A DNA stretch of 64,000 nucleotides from Platycnemis pennipes (GCA_933228895.1 OW121855.1:37152698-37216697), one strand, 5' to 3'. Shown: positions 34,774-47,937, counted from the first letter of the stretch. Notes: generated by a model not told the origin, from the sequence alone. Numbers and translations: made by a program.

Positions 34774-34835
34774 GGGTCCTTTTATTTTACAAAATCTATC
34801 AGATCCGCCAGTAAAAAAATATGGTAAACGACCCC
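34774..34835 (-). mobile_element. Terminal fragment of the GGGGTCGTTTACC TIR family
   Basis: On the minus strand it starts GGGGTCGTTTACCATATTTT and continues GGATCTGATAGATTTTGTAA, matching the first ~65 bp of the full copies at 41744 and 63141. The rest is absent, so the element is truncated. Confidence 0.75.
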
Positions 34836-35850
34836 ATTAGGTGCATTAAATCAGATAAAAGGGGCAGAAAGGTCCGTGTGTAGGAATGGTGCCAGTGTAT
34901 TATTCGTTTAATATGTAGCTAGAAATGGCTCCAAAAACTTTGAAACATATGAGAAAAATGCCTGTTTTGGTTGCATGAGCCTGTCCTCTGTGCCCTTAAC
35001 TACGATTTTGAAAGTATGAGATTCTATCTTAATACAGTCCCTATCGAAACCTCGAAGAAAATAAACAACAATTTTATGAGTCATAATCGCTCTGTCAGCC
35101 ACAGGAGAATTGTTCACCCAGCTAATAGGTCAAAACTCCTGGAAGTGGAAATAAGTCAGATCCTGAATATGCAATGTAGTCACTGCGCCGCGCCGGGCAG
35201 GTACGTCCTTGAATGAATTATACTGTACCTACTCTCAAAACTGTACAACTATCCAGCTAGATCCCCTGAAGCTAACTTCAGTGCATTGTGCAGATTTCCA
35301 AGCCACATGAACCTATGTCCAGGAAAAATATTCATCTTCGCCATTTTCTGCCGTGATGTTTGTCTCTAAAACCTTAACAAATTCTTAATTAACGTCTGGG
35401 TCATCCATTGTGATTTGTAAAAGATGTTTGAGTTTGAGAGTTTTGGTTTGATTATTGACGGTAGACACAAGATCATACGCCTTAGATTGGCCAAAAAATG
35501 CTGAAGTTAAATACCGAGTGGTAACTTCATTTGGATTGGGGCTCCAAAACCAATCCGCTAGATTCATTATGTTACTCCGGCTGCATTTATTTATTCTTGA
35601 TTTAAAGAAGATAACAAAATGTTCGCTTAGCTGAACTTCGATAATCACCATTTCATAGAAATATGGTGCCAACTGGTTAACCAGCATGTAACCTTTTTTA
35701 TTTCTTCCTAATTTCATCGCTTCGGCTATCTTACTAACGGGTAACATCAGAGGAAAAAACTGACAGACTTTCCTGCAAGAGATTGACGAATGATTCATGA
35801 TAGTTTGTAGGCACCTTAAAAAAATCCGCACTGGTCACATCATCTCTCAC
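34836..35850 (-). pseudogene. hAT-transposase-like family pseudogene
   Basis: The longest frame (35831-35385) carries PVSKIAEAMKLGRNKKGYML, NQLAPYFYEMVI, VTTRYLTSAFFGQSKAYDLV and LLQITMDDPDVN. These match the order of a widespread animal hAT-like family with motifs resembling MFPDSxIAxxFxxGxxKxxY, LxPYF, RYLxSxFFGxAKAxD and SDGPNVN. After a stop, the trace continues with VHVAWKS and then, at 35117-34908, NNSPVADRAIMTHKIVVYFL and AFFSYVSKFLEPFLATY, then a stop (TAA where CAA is expected) and NNTLAPFLHTDLSAPF. DVTSAD just upstream is joined by a frameshift. Several stops mean it is dead. The conserved Gly-Pro of SDGPNVN reads Asp-Pro. Host-gene origin is unlikely. Confidence 0.65.
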
Positions 35851-36106
35851 CAAATACTTTGAAAAAGTCACTTTGTCTCCAGTACCTGTATAGCAGGTCA
35901 CATGTTTCACACTCCCAACCCAAGGATTACTCTTTCACATTTATGAAATTATTTTTCTTCAATGATATTCCATATTTTTGGTATTTTTGACTCTGTATTC
36001 CCGGTCCCCTTACCCTGTTATTCACGCCTCAGCATGCTGAAGTATAGCATCCGTAGTGCAGTTGAACAAGTCACATGCCCAATCGGTGTTGAAGGTGAGT
36101 AATTTT

Positions 36107-36203
36107 TTCCTGACCAACAATGAAATTCCCTGACTTTTTCATGACTTCCAGACCAATTTTTCAGTTCCCTGACTTTCCCTGAATTTTCCTGACTTTCAAG
36201 GTG
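36107..36203 (+). repeat. Degenerate CCCTGACTTT short repeats
   Basis: TTCCCTGACTTTTTC, CAGTTCCCTGACTTTCCC and TTTTCCTGACTTTC recur within ~100 bp. I recognise this wording from arthropod noncoding repeats; the element it belongs to is not determined. Confidence 0.5.
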
Positions 36204-36762
36204 CGTACCAACCTTGATTCCGATTCTCTTATGGTGGCTTCATTACTTGTCTCACGAATATTTCATTTCGAATAAATTCCAATACTCGCTCGATAAAAAG
36301 CCCGACTAATTTGGCTTCGCATAATTCAGAAGTTTTAGTTGTAGCGGGTAAGTGACCGACAGCTAAGAATATCTGGGCCAGTTAGGTATTCGGGAAGATG
36401 TTCGGGAGATAGTTTGTATGGGAACTAAGGAAGGGAGGTGAATTACCCAACGTCGCCATTAGCCTGCACTTAACGGAAGGCAACATGTGTTATCATATGT
36501 AATGGTGTATCTATGGTGTGATATGTATTAATGTATCCATGGGGTAGCCAAGTGAAGTTTGTTTAAAAAAATACACAAATAGCAAGTATCAGAAAACGCT
36601 TTGCTAAAAGAATTCGTCGGTTTGATTTAAACAAGCAATAAGGAATGCTACAACATGGTCCACGTTTTTACGTCCCATCATACAGACGAACTTTTGCCTT
36701 TGATGAGTTTTCGTAGCAACACTTAATTAAAGACTGGTATACTAATGGAAATGCCACAGTTA

Positions 36763-36830
36763 GGAATTGAACAGAAGCCCTCAGCTTCGGAGACTAATGT
36801 TGTAGCCACAACACCGAACCCCTTTTCCAT
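36763..36830 (-). mobile_element. tRNA-like SINE head
   Basis: Minus strand: GGTTCGGTGTTGTGGCTACA (A-box-like GTGTTGTGGCTAC), then GTCTCCGAAGCTGAGGGCTT and CTGTTCAATTCC (B-box-like). Spacing between the boxes is tRNA-like. No recognisable body. Confidence 0.5.
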
Positions 36831-38689
36831 ATAATTAGGAGCAATTCTACAGTAGTTAGCGCTCTTCGTATCGTAATAATGTAGTGAAGGATGCCATAAT
36901 CAAAGGCTTAATGGGAGATGCATTCAACTGTATATTTGGCCGCTGTTTTGTCTATAAATGGTTGCTTTGAGTGATAAATGTGCTGATTTTACACGGATAT
37001 TTAACCCACATAGCTTAGTAGGTACTTTCTGCCAGAATTTTACTGAAATTCCCTCCACACATCAGTGTGCGGTCATTCTTGATGCTATTAAAGTTATGAA
37101 GGTTTTCTGTGCGTCTTATTTATGGTATCATAAGTTCTTTGGAATCTAAGCTTACGCATATTTTATTTTTAAAAAGGGACGCCCATCACCCTTTATTTGC
37201 ATTTTTCTCCCGTTACATTCTAAAACAAATATGTATCATAAAGAATTGAGGGAATTATAACGCAACAGACTGAGCTTCAAAGGTTTCCAGCCATGGAAGG
37301 TTTAAATTATCCAATAAGAGTGAATGAGGCACAAGGACAGCCACATTAATGTTGTAATCTTGGAATAACTCTTCACGCGTATACGTAAATATGCCATATT
37401 TCTCCTTCGTATGAAATTGAAACATTAATTGACCTAGCTTAAAAATTGCGTCCCCTAAATGAGAATGGATTTCCTCAGGTAGATGCTTAAAATACATGAG
37501 ACACTTTAGAGCGAGATCGTGTTTCAGTGCACCCAATTTTTCCCTTCCGAAAATATTAAGGAGAGCAGTGCTAGTGGGAAACAGTTTTAGATTTTGGATT
37601 TTGTACATTTTTTGGTAAATGCTTTCGAAAAAATAAAACTACTGTTTTGAAATACTAGTATTTGCAAGCATGCGTAACAATTTAGACTTATTAGGCATGC
37701 GGAGCCGAGGGTTCCCAAAAAAGTATGCCAACCAACCCCGTGATGAGGTAGGTTGACTATACTTGTAGAGTAAGTTAGCACACACCATAAGAAAGGGTTA
37801 AAGGGGTTGTTGACGATAAATTTTAAACACAAGTTATATTTTTAAGTTGGTAAGAAGTGCTAGCCAGAAGAATAATTCCAGTGCAACAGACCTTTAAGAA
37901 CCTTATTTATGACTTGCTTAAAAATATCTTAGTAAGAACACAAAATTGAGCTAATAACACCTAAGGTCATCGTCAGTATTATAACTGACACGCACACATT
38001 GTATCATCTGTGGAGAGCTCAGGTGCCATAAGCTAACATTTTGTTTTTACGCGGTTAGTTGGCACGTGTCCTGAGGCCATTTTTCCAACTGAACCCTACA
38101 GCCTTTTGTTAACAATGTGACCGACAGATCCTTAAATGTGTGAACTATTGAAAACAAAAAAATTGAGAGGTTGGAGTGAATCATGATGACTTACACCAAT
38201 TTCAGTTCACTCATAATATTGACATTTGCTTTTCAAAAGGAAAAAAGAAATGGATTTCCAAAAGCTACTCACCAAGTCAAATGATATACAAACAATAAAA
38301 ATTATATGAACGCAAGAACTACTCTAAAGCGACAGTGGCTGATGAATTGATGGAAAAATGAGGCTCCATGTGATTGATAACGATCTGTAGTGGAAAATTC
38401 CCAAATAATATTGACTATGCCTACTTGCCCCTTTAGACAACTAGCCCGGGTTTCCCCTACCATCTTATGACGTCTCCGATCCTTAGGTATAGCATACTAT
38501 ACATTCATTTTTTTGGATGCGTGTAAATAAATATCATGTATAAAAGGGTCAAAGTGCAAAATAATTCTCCTTGTCCTTGATTATGATTACCGGCTTCAGG
38601 ACTTACATTTTTACTTATTTGTACGTGAATTAAACATATTATGATTGGTTTTAATAAGTATTTTTCATTGGTTATTATCGAAATAGGGA
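36831..38689. other. Unassigned; one 117-codon minus frame at 37255-37608
   Basis: The minus frame 37608-37255 begins MYKIQNLKLFPTSTALLNIF and ends WLETFEAQSVAL with TAA. It could be extended upstream to an AG in ACAGTAG as a terminal exon. A frame this long is expected a few times by chance in 64 kb of this composition, and I recognise no family. Nothing else is supported. Confidence 0.3.
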
Positions 38690-38890
38690 TTGATTTAATG
38701 TTGTGTCCTCAGTACTTGCTTGCCATCCGAGGGTCTGTGATTGAATCCCAACAGTGGCACAGATTTTTCATTTTGATTACTGGGTGGAGACCAGTTAGTG
38801 TTTAGCACTTTTTAGCCGTAGAACGCGATGTTTAAACATGGGCTGGGTCACTCCACCATCAGTGCAATCGAAAAAATCATAATTCTTATC
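38690..38890 (+). mobile_element. SINE-like element with B-box
   Basis: CCGAGGGTCTGTGATTGAAT then CCC gives a B-box-like stretch near 38737-38750. The body GGGTGGAGACCAGTTAGTGT, TTAGCACTTTTTAGCCGTAG, GATGTTTAAACATGGGCTGG parallels the tail organisation of the SINE at 59215 (ATGGGACTTTAAGCCGCGGT). The A-box is not clear. Confidence 0.45.
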
Positions 38891-41743
38891 CATTTGTCCA
38901 TCCATATAGGTGCGAAGCTTTCAGTGCATTTCAGGGCATTTCAGTGCATCTGCTAATTTTAAGGAAAGTGTTATTTACCCTTTATTTTAGGGATTACGTT
39001 GTAGAATATTGAATTATAAGCACTAACTCAAAGAAGGTCAAATGTTGAATATGTGCTCTTTTTACCTGCCAGTAATGAGGGAAAGCTGATCAGGTACTTG
39101 TTCTTGCATCACTTAGTTGTAGGTATATGGCCCTTTCTCAGATTAGAAGATTATTTTAATTTGTGATGTTGGCCACTTTAATTTCTGAGCCTGAGAGTCA
39201 GAAAAACCTTTGCTTATAATTTCAAAGTGATTCTGCATCTGAACTCAGCGTCTTTACACCATTAATTTAAAAGCGGAGCGTGCTCGTCCAGGAATTCTTT
39301 ACTCTCTTGCATGCCTTGGAGAGAAAGCATTCACGTTCAGCAAGTTATTTAATAGAACGCGGAACAGTGTTTTGGGAGTAAATGTAAAGTAAATGTGCAC
39401 TAATTAAATTGTCTCCAATTTTTTCCCATTATCGATCACGAAGTCAATCATATTTGTGTTGAGTACGTCTCTTCCTTTATTCGAAGCCTTTTTTTAGACT
39501 TTACATCGTTTTTCTTAGGAGTATCATTTTTTAAATGGGTTACATGCGATTTCAGTGAGAAAATCTCATATATTTACATGATATAAGCTAGATTTAAAAA
39601 ACCATGCAAAATTAATCTATGGTCCATACGAGCAGAGAATTCGTTTTTTTAAAGATCATTCGTTTTGCAGAAACGATAGCAAAATATAAGGGCGTGTACA
39701 TTCAAATCCGCTTGACATTCTCTTATTATTCGATTAATTTTGAAGGTAATTTGTACCCGTTTCTTATTCCTCTCGCACATTCTGATACTGTCGCATACTC
39801 GATGCAATCCGAGCAATTGCGTATGAAACTTTCATTGCCTTTTCGCCGTTGATTACCTGTGGCAATTGCGGTGAAGGTGAACGGTTTTAATCAGTTTATA
39901 TTAATTGTAGAATTAACGTGTATTCCTGTGGCTTAAATAATTATGCAATAATATGTTATTATTGTAATTAGTGCAATAAAAATTGATTGCAATATGGGAG
40001 ATTTTGGGGTCTCCCAAATTTGTATTATGATTTATTTCTTGATAGCCTCATATGAAAGTTAAATAATTTTTTCAAAAGAAGCCATTGTTAAAATATTTGT
40101 ATGAAGTACTTGGAGTCGTGAGAATAAATGCTAAGAAAAGAAGGGAATATAATTCAAATTCAATTGAAATTCAGGAAAGCACATTAAAAATGAATTATTC
40201 AAATACGATTCAATTCAATTAACGAATATGAATTATGATATGCAAATTGGATAATTAAGTTGCTTGTTAACTACGCAATGCCTATTCATATATTCAGTCA
40301 AAATGTTTGTAGTTCTCAGGATTGAATTCAATAAATTGGTGATTATAGTTACTCATTATTCTAAAATTTGTGTTTATATATTTTTATTTAATACTCTCTT
40401 GGGGTTTATATATGTAATACAGATAATACGTTTAGTTTTATTTTTGAAATTTTCATGTAATTCTAGCTGGATATATGTACGCCGCATATTATTCGTAGAA
40501 TAATTCTCTCTTGCTTATAAGTAAAGGAAATATTCGTTTCTAAGTTTCTATGGGCATCACGTTCATTGGCCGATATATATTTCGAAACTTTAGAGTATTA
40601 CCATTATTGATTTTAGATTTTTACCCAGAATTATTGATTTTGATAAATATTTCCATGCCTAATGGCTGTTTTATCTGAAGGCTATTTACTCGCAGCTTGT
40701 CATATTTGCGGTCTTATGCATACATTGAAAATCGTGTGATGGAAGCAGCAGATTAAATGAAAAACTTCCCAAATGCATGGACGATTGTGGATTGGAATGT
40801 AGGTATATAGTCCGTTCTATATCCATCCATGCTGCACGTATTTGCTGCGATTTTCTGCTGCCTCAAATTTTGTAATTTATTACTTCGTATAAAACGCCTT
40901 TCAGGTATTGTTAAAACTGCAGCGAAGGGGTGGATGAAAATCATTAGCTACGGACTCCTTTCAGCCATCTTAAAATAAGGATGTGCAGTGTTGCGTACTC
41001 TTCTTAAATTGCGTCTTACATTCCTAAATGCTGTATTTAATTCTAGTTATTGATTCCTGAGTATTCATACCAGTTTCTGAAATGTTTATGTCAAAACCAC
41101 ACTAGTGAACATCATCAGATGTGAATTCCAAACTCGGTCATAGTAAATGCATTTACGTGGATGACGAATGAATTCCCATTCTATTGTAGTCTTTCTCAAT
41201 CATACTTGTTTTTCTGAAGGTATGCACTATGTTTACTGAGGGGCACTATGACAATTATAGGAGTTTAACCGTCTTTTTTACTGTGGGTATATGTTTCAAA
41301 AATCTTTCTTATTAATGGCTGTTAAAAACATTTTTACGTCGTGATGACTCTCTTGGACATTAATTTCCACCGTTCGTGCGCAAGTTTTAGTGTCGGGAGA
41401 CCGCCAAATAAGCTTATAAATCATGACATTATGGTAGCGTCAATGTTTACTTGACGTCCACTTCAGTTTGGTACTGAAATGAGTTATGAAGCCGAGCCTG
41501 AAATGGATGACTCCTAGAGTTTTTGCGGACGTAAAATGTAATAGACTCCATGCTGATTCTTCGAAATTGTAAATTTTAAATATTGAAGTCGCACATACGC
41601 TATATCCAGTTAATCCCTCTGAATCCTTTCTTGGCCCTAATTTCTTTCATTGCTCATGCAATCTGTCAGTGACGCTAAAAAGTAAAGGAAATGCTACCTG
41701 CTAAAGTTATTTCAGTGCTTCATTAATACGGAGCGGAGGGAAA
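38891..41743. other. Unassigned A+T-rich region
   Basis: Very A+T-rich around 39900-40500. No supported gene, RNA or repeat. A CUGAUGA-like match at 41110 lacks a GAAA box. Confidence 0.5.
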
Positions 41744-42270
41744 GGGGTCGTTTACCATATTTTGTTATTGCCGGATCTGATAGAGTTTGTAAAATAAAAC
41801 GACCCGAATAATTCCGTCTTTCGATCCGTCAATTAGTTCTCGAGTTACAAGCGGCGAAAAACTGATGTTTTTAACCCTTTCGGAAAAGTGGTGGTGCATG
41901 CGACCTCAGACGTCATCCACTTCGTCCAATCACAACTGAGCCCGTGAAGCTACTTCGCCTTATCTAAATGGGGGAAACACGGCTGACTGCCAGTGGGAGC
42001 GGTTGCGACAGGATCTGTGCGAGCAGACCTTCAGATACCCCCCTCCACTCCTTTCCCTTTTCCTAAAATCAGTCAGGGACGGTAGGTAAATGACGTCAAT
42101 GATATCAAGGAGCTTCTTCGGCGGGCGTCACCTTTTGCTTATTTTAATTTTTGATTTATTAGTGAATGGTTGTGGTTAGAAGATTAATTTTTGTTACTAA
42201 AATTCATTTTTAGTTTCCAAATAACGATTATGTGTACAAAATTGCGATTTCGGTTCTGAGTAAACGCCCC
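41744..42270 (+). mobile_element. ~530-bp TIR element, copy 1
   Basis: It starts GGGGTCGTTTACCATATTTT and ends CTGAGTAAACGCCCC, giving short TIRs GGGG(T)CGTTTAC. It is homologous end to end with 63141-63673 (opposite orientation). Shared blocks include TTTTTAACCCTTTCGGAAAA, GAAGCTACTTCGCCTTATC, GCGAGCAGACCTT and ATTTTTGATTTATTAGTGAA. The interior is GC-rich and has a TGACGTCA octamer at 42091-42098. No transposase and no convincing TSD, so superfamily is unknown. Confidence 0.8.
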
Positions 42271-44490
42271 CATCATAAAGTATTATATTAGACATACACT
42301 CAGAACATGATATTTTTGTATGTATTTCTTATGATGATCACTCAGAAGATATTTTTTTATATTTTATTTTTGCTGTGAAATATCGACCCAGTATAGTGGC
42401 ATTATCTCACAATATATTTTAACTCGTATGAGGCGATCAAAGTTATTGCAATTTTCCCTAAAGGGACTAGCTCGTTTTATTTTTTAGGCGTTTCTATTGT
42501 TTTTTCTCAGGATCATTCATAATCCATTTGCATATTACGCTGTCGATAATGCTCATGCACATGGTAACTTGCAGTCCTACTACAGTTTGATAAGTTTAAC
42601 TCCACGTGAGAAACATAAAAGAGCCCTTTTCTCAACAATTTATTTCCGAGTAATTCTGATAAAATTTGTCTCCTCATGCACTGCATTCTCAATTCCTGTG
42701 GCCTCATATACATACATACATACATATTTATATGTTTAATATGTACATTTATCATCTTGAATCATAGGCGAGTAATGCCATGTGTATCGGCCCCCAAATT
42801 ATTTCAAAATGCTCAAATTAATTCAAAATTGGCATTTTAAATATTATAATCTATAAGCCATTGGTGTTATTGAATTAAATGCCTTTATTGTGAAGTGGTG
42901 TCGCACAGATGTTCATCGCACGAACTGTTGAGGACAAATGTCTCCATGTCACATCCATCTACAAAGGGGACGATTCGAATCCCTACTTATTTCCCTTCCA
43001 CCATTTAACCATTAGGTCCCCATAGGTCCTCTTTAGGTGCCCTTACTTGGCCCTCGTAAGCTATACACGTGTGCTTCATTTCAATCGCTATCTTGTCCCG
43101 ACGTCTGTGTCTTTCTATCTCTTGTATCAATCCTTGACAATAGCCGTCAACTATACGCTGTCGCATGTCCCTTACCACGGTAAAAAAAGCTAATTATTCT
43201 TCATCAATAAATATTTTTGAACTGTTTCGTAAGAGCATTAAAGAAATTTCGATTGCTTGAGTGGAATTTGAAGCCATTGACTGTAGTATGTATCATAGAT
43301 TGTTTTCATCTCTTTTTCTCATATGATTCCACCCGATATTATGCCTTAAAAATGTAATTTTTTGCTTGTCCTTAGTGATGCTGTTCATATCATTAATCCA
43401 AAATATTTTGTGGACATTTATACTGTTTATGATGATAATTTTCTCAGAGGCATTACTTACCTTTCTCCCTAATCTAGTCCCGTTCTCCTTCATCCGAGCG
43501 GGGTCACAAGAATTCGTGGCTTGCCCAACGTTACTTACTTGTTTCCGAAAGAAAATATATAAAACCCTTGAAAAACCTCATCATTGGGACATTGGGAATT
43601 TCATCCTTTGCGTTTAGTGAGGAATGTGAAATGTTCATTTATCAGTTCCATATTCCGTAAATTCTCAATTTCTGCTATCATTTACCTTTTCCGATTGTAT
43701 TAATATCTTGAAACTATCGTTAGAATGTCTGCCCCAATGCGTATGTGTGCTATGCTATCCAATATATATTGATTATTTGCCTAATTCGACTAACCATAGT
43801 ATCATGTTATTCTGTATATCTGAAATTAGTCGAGGACGTTGAGGAATACATAATTGATATTCAACATCTATTACTTTCTTCTCAAATGTGTTAAAATCAA
43901 ATTATGGATTTTTCTTCGTCGTTCCATGAGACCAACTATTATCATTATCTCACCGTTGATTTTGTAATTGTGTGTTTATTAAAGTGATTGTTTAAACCTC
44001 CCAAAGGCCCTTGGGCCAAAGGGCATATGTATACGATGAAAAGTATATGCGTAATAAGAGAAGTAATGAATTTTTTATTTCATTATTGCATTAAAAACTA
44101 ACCATGTCGCTTATGATATATTGTGAATGTAGACGTAGTCAGTGGGCATGAAATCTTATGCAAATCGCATGGCTGCAGCTGAAGTTAGCCCGCGCTGTCG
44201 CATGACATGACGGATCGTGGCTGATGCGTTCGGTCGCTTTAGCTGGAAGCAGGCATTTTATGGCCGCATTCAGAATCTTAACTATAGCCTCGCTTCGACT
44301 GCTTGCGTCAATAAATATCTACCACTAGTTCGAAGAGATACACCTACAGCTTCTCCCTGCAGTGGTGGTGTTACTCCTATGCATCACGCTGAGAAGTATC
44401 TGTATATCATTTCAAACCGAATCGAGGAAAATGTTTATAACGTTCGAACTCGCAGTAGAGATTTTATGACCTAAGCAGTATAATCGGGAC
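42271..44490. other. Mostly unassigned; possible tRNA-like SINE trace at 42890-43000
   Basis: Near 42975 GGACGATTCGAATCCC is B-box-like and GTGGTGTCGCACAG upstream could be a worn A-box, but the spacing is too long for confidence. No gene recognised elsewhere. Confidence 0.35.
42706..42726 (+). repeat. (CATA)n microsatellite
   Basis: About five CATA/TACA units before ATTTATATG. Confidence 0.7.
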
Positions 44491-44514
44491 AGTGGTCAAA
44501 ATAGGGTAGTTTCC
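44491..44514 (+). repeat. Outer inverted repeat, left (pairs with 48399-48421)
   Basis: GTGGTCAAAATAGGGTAG then TTTCC. Read on the minus strand, 48421-48399 gives GTAGTCAGAATAGGGTAG then ATTTC. About 19 of 23 positions match, so it may be the TIR of another element containing the foldback element. Confidence 0.4.
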
Positions 44515-44570
44515 TTCATCAAAGAAAACAGATTTCATTCATTGCAATTCTTGCCCTAATATAGGTAAAT

Positions 44571-47500
44571 GGGTCATTCCACGTCAATTCGACCAGAAAA
44601 TCGGCAAAAATGACCCTTAGGGTCGCTAATTTTGACCAAATTTGGTTAACGGCTCCATTTGATAAGAAAATGAAAAACACAGAGTCGTTTTGAAAAAAAA
44701 ACCCAACTTTTCACGAAATATTGCAACCATGGAAAATTCGAATTTTGCTAAAGTTATTATACATTTTACAGTATATCTCAAAGACTATTTGAGCTACAGA
44801 CGTGATTAAGGGCTTATTTGAAAGGCCTTGTATTATAAAAATATATTAAGGGATTATATTGTGAAATATAAACAATTTTAACAATGTTAAAGTTTCAAAT
44901 CGTTTTTTGACGATGTAGCTGTGCTTTTGATGTTGCTTATTTTTTATATGTTGTAGACACAACCCTCCTCTACAAATTAAAAAAGTTTGCCAGAGGTAAT
45001 ATTTCATTTAAGAAATAAAAATATTTTTGAGTGAAGGGGTGACGCCCACCGGTCACCGCGGCGCCCGCCTACTGGCCGACGATATGGTTCTCTGGTGTCT
45101 TCAGATCTCAGTAACTTTCTCATTCATCTTCTTCTCACCAATTTTTAACCGTGTACAAACTCTTTGCCCGTGCATATCACTATTTGCTTCGCCCAGGTGT
45201 GACCACAGCCTTAGAATCTATGAAGAGCGGTACCTGGCCTCAGAGAACAATTGACAAACATTGTCCCGTCCTCGGCTTCCAGTACTACTCTCCTCGCATA
45301 TTCTATGAGCATGTTCTCCGAAATCTCTTTCTCAGTTCTTTTTTCAATGCAGCGGGTGCACTATTCTGTCACCCACCATCTCCCATTCGAATTTTACTCC
45401 AAGGGAAAACAACGGGGAAGGCAGAGCGCTAACCATATAACCCTAAACGGATATTTGATTCTCCTCGCATAAATAACCTCCAGGCTAAGGCCACGCCCTG
45501 ACTTCCCTTAGTTTTGCTTCCGTACCCGTTAATTTAATTGGTCACTTTTTTAACTCATGTTTTAAACATTTTCCCAGAATGACTTCACGTAAACGAATGA
45601 TGGAAGTCTCCGGAATCAGTGAAAAAGTAACTTACGTGAGTCAATGGAATTAGTTTCACATTTAATGTTTAGATGAGTAGGAATTATTATTTTTATTTCT
45701 CCTTATTCAGTAAAATAAAAATTATTCACATCTTTAAACACCATTCGCATTCTAAAGCCTTAAATTCCTTATTTTACCTTTACATACAGTTAACTTGACC
45801 AGTATCAGAAAGTTGGCATAAGAAATTTTTGAAGGAATCTCTTGCAAACCCTTCATGCACAATTAATGTTACAGCCAACGCATCCATTATATTATGAAAA
45901 TTGTAAATTATTACATAAATAACGCGTGCAGTAAAAATTGAAGGGAAATTTAAAAAATTAATAACGTCTCCACTTAACCTGATAACGTACTGCTGGCAGA
46001 ATGGATTGCCGAGGTTGGTTTCCAACTTGCCGCTGAATTAAAAGATGAAAGTAAAATACAGCCTTGCAAATTAATGTTTCAATATACAATTTCGCATCGG
46101 AAATACGCTAACCTTCTTACTTTACCTTCAAAACCCGATTTTCTCATCCAAACTCTCCTAATCCTATCTGTACCACAAAATTGAAATTTTGGTTTTCGGA
46201 TTAGTGGGAAAGGTACTTCAACAGCAAGCCTTCCGTCAATTGTGGAATAGTACTGTAGATATGAATACACTCCACGGCATGTGTATCTCGGAATCTTCCC
46301 CTCAGGATCTTTTCTCCTTCACTTGCTCGTTGGTTACAAACTCGAGGTTTCCCTAAGTGTTAAACTCCTTTCACATTCGATGTGGCCCATTCTTAAAGTT
46401 CCTCATGAGTCTGAATTTGTGTCTTATAATTGAGCTTCAGACTGGGACGTGTGGCTTGTCTTTAGTGTCCCTTTACATCCATCACTTGTATCCTTTCCCT
46501 CAGATGTGGTATAGAAATGCCATTCAGCATTGACTCCAAAATCTTGGCGATGCACAATTTCAACATTTTTTAGCGGTTCCATATTGAGTCCCCGCAACGT
46601 CGAAAAAAGTAAAATTTTTGAGTAGGTTTAGTACACTTGTTACACTATAGAGCATCGTCCTTTGAAATATGGCGTTATGCTTCATACAGTGTGAAATAAT
46701 AACCACTCTGAGGGGCACACACTTAATCGTTCATTTTTCTATTCCAAAATGTAATCGAATGAACCATTGCCTTGCAGTTACTCCAGTTCACACATTTCAC
46801 TGAGTCTTGGCACAGAAAAGAAAATTTCTCGGGAAAATCGCCCACAAAGAAAAGGACATGGTTTCAGGTTGTCTCTAGCTTCCAAGTAATATACAATTTG
46901 CATACGAGAATTATGTAGTCATACCGTCGTACTCACATTTTATACTCAGACAAAACCCCGCAAAAAGTTTTAGAAACTTAATCTGAGTTGTTAAGGCACA
47001 GAAATTTTCCTGAGTTCATTGTTTGAAACATTTTTCATCATGTAAAATGGGCGTTGGAAAATTCAGCAAGGCGAAAAAGATGGCTAAGGTAATAGGTCAG
47101 TAATGGTGTATGAGTTAATAGCAGTCAGTGCATGCCTCCGAGGACAACTGCCAGAGAACCGTTAACGGCACAGCTGCACCTTCATACCGTGCTACTTTAC
47201 CAAATATTTCTGAAGGGTCTCAGTATGTATTAGTGCCGCGAAAGAAAGTAGGACTAATGACTAGGTACCGCTCTTCATAGATTCTAAATCTGTGGTCACA
47301 CCTAGGCGAAGCAAATACCGAAATGCACGGGTAAATAGTTTGTATACGGTTAAAAATTGGTGAGAAGAAGATGAATGAGAAAGTTTCTGAGTTCTGAAGA
47401 CACCAGAGTACCATAACGTCGGCCGGTAGGCCTGCGCCGCGGTGACAGGCGGGCATCACGCCTTCACTCAAAAATATTTTTATTTCTTAAATGAAATATT

Positions 47501-47937
47501 ACCTCTGGCCAACTTTTTTAATTTGTAGAGGAGGGTTGTGTATACAACATATTTAAAAATGAGCAAAATCTAAGGCACAGCTACATCGTCAAAATTCGAT
47601 TTGAAACTTTAAAATTGTTATAAGCGTTATAAAATTGTTTATATTTCACAATGTAATCCCTTACTATATTTTTAAAATACAAGGCCTTTCAAATAAGCCC
47701 TTAATCACGTCTGTAGCTCAAATAGTCTCTGAGATATACTGTAATATATAATAACTTTAGCAAAATTCGAATTTTCCAACGTTGCAATATTTCGGAAACG
47801 GTTGCGTGTTTTGCAAAACGACTTAGGGTTTTTCATTTTCTTATCAAATGGAGCCGTTATGCCAAATTTAGTCAAACTCGGTGACCGTAAGGGGTTACTG
47901 TGCCTGGTCACCTGGTCGATTTGGCATGGAATGACCC
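44571..47937. mobile_element. 3.4-kb foldback element with ~670-bp inverted arms
   Basis: The left end is GGGTCATTCCACGTCAATTC and the right end, minus strand, GGGTCATTCCATGCCAAATC. The arms 44571-45237 and 47263-47937 pair throughout (for example ACGGCTCCATTTGATAAGAA, GAGCTACAGACGTGATTAAG, CAACCCTCCTCTACAAATTA, TCACCGCGGCGC, GAAGAGCGGTACCT). I judge roughly 85-90% identity by eye, with small indels. The interior (45238-47262) has no transposase I recognise. No clear TSD is visible. This resembles long-TIR foldback elements; superfamily unknown. The similar open frames in both arms are a consequence of the inverted repeat. Confidence 0.85.

Noticed and set aside
41107..41130. CUGAUGA match on the minus strand as another hammerhead
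   Set aside because: No GAAA box or closing stem I at the required distance.
45027..45254. Frame resembling one at 47220-47471 on the other strand
   Set aside because: Similarity follows from the inverted arms of the foldback element; no independent sign of coding.
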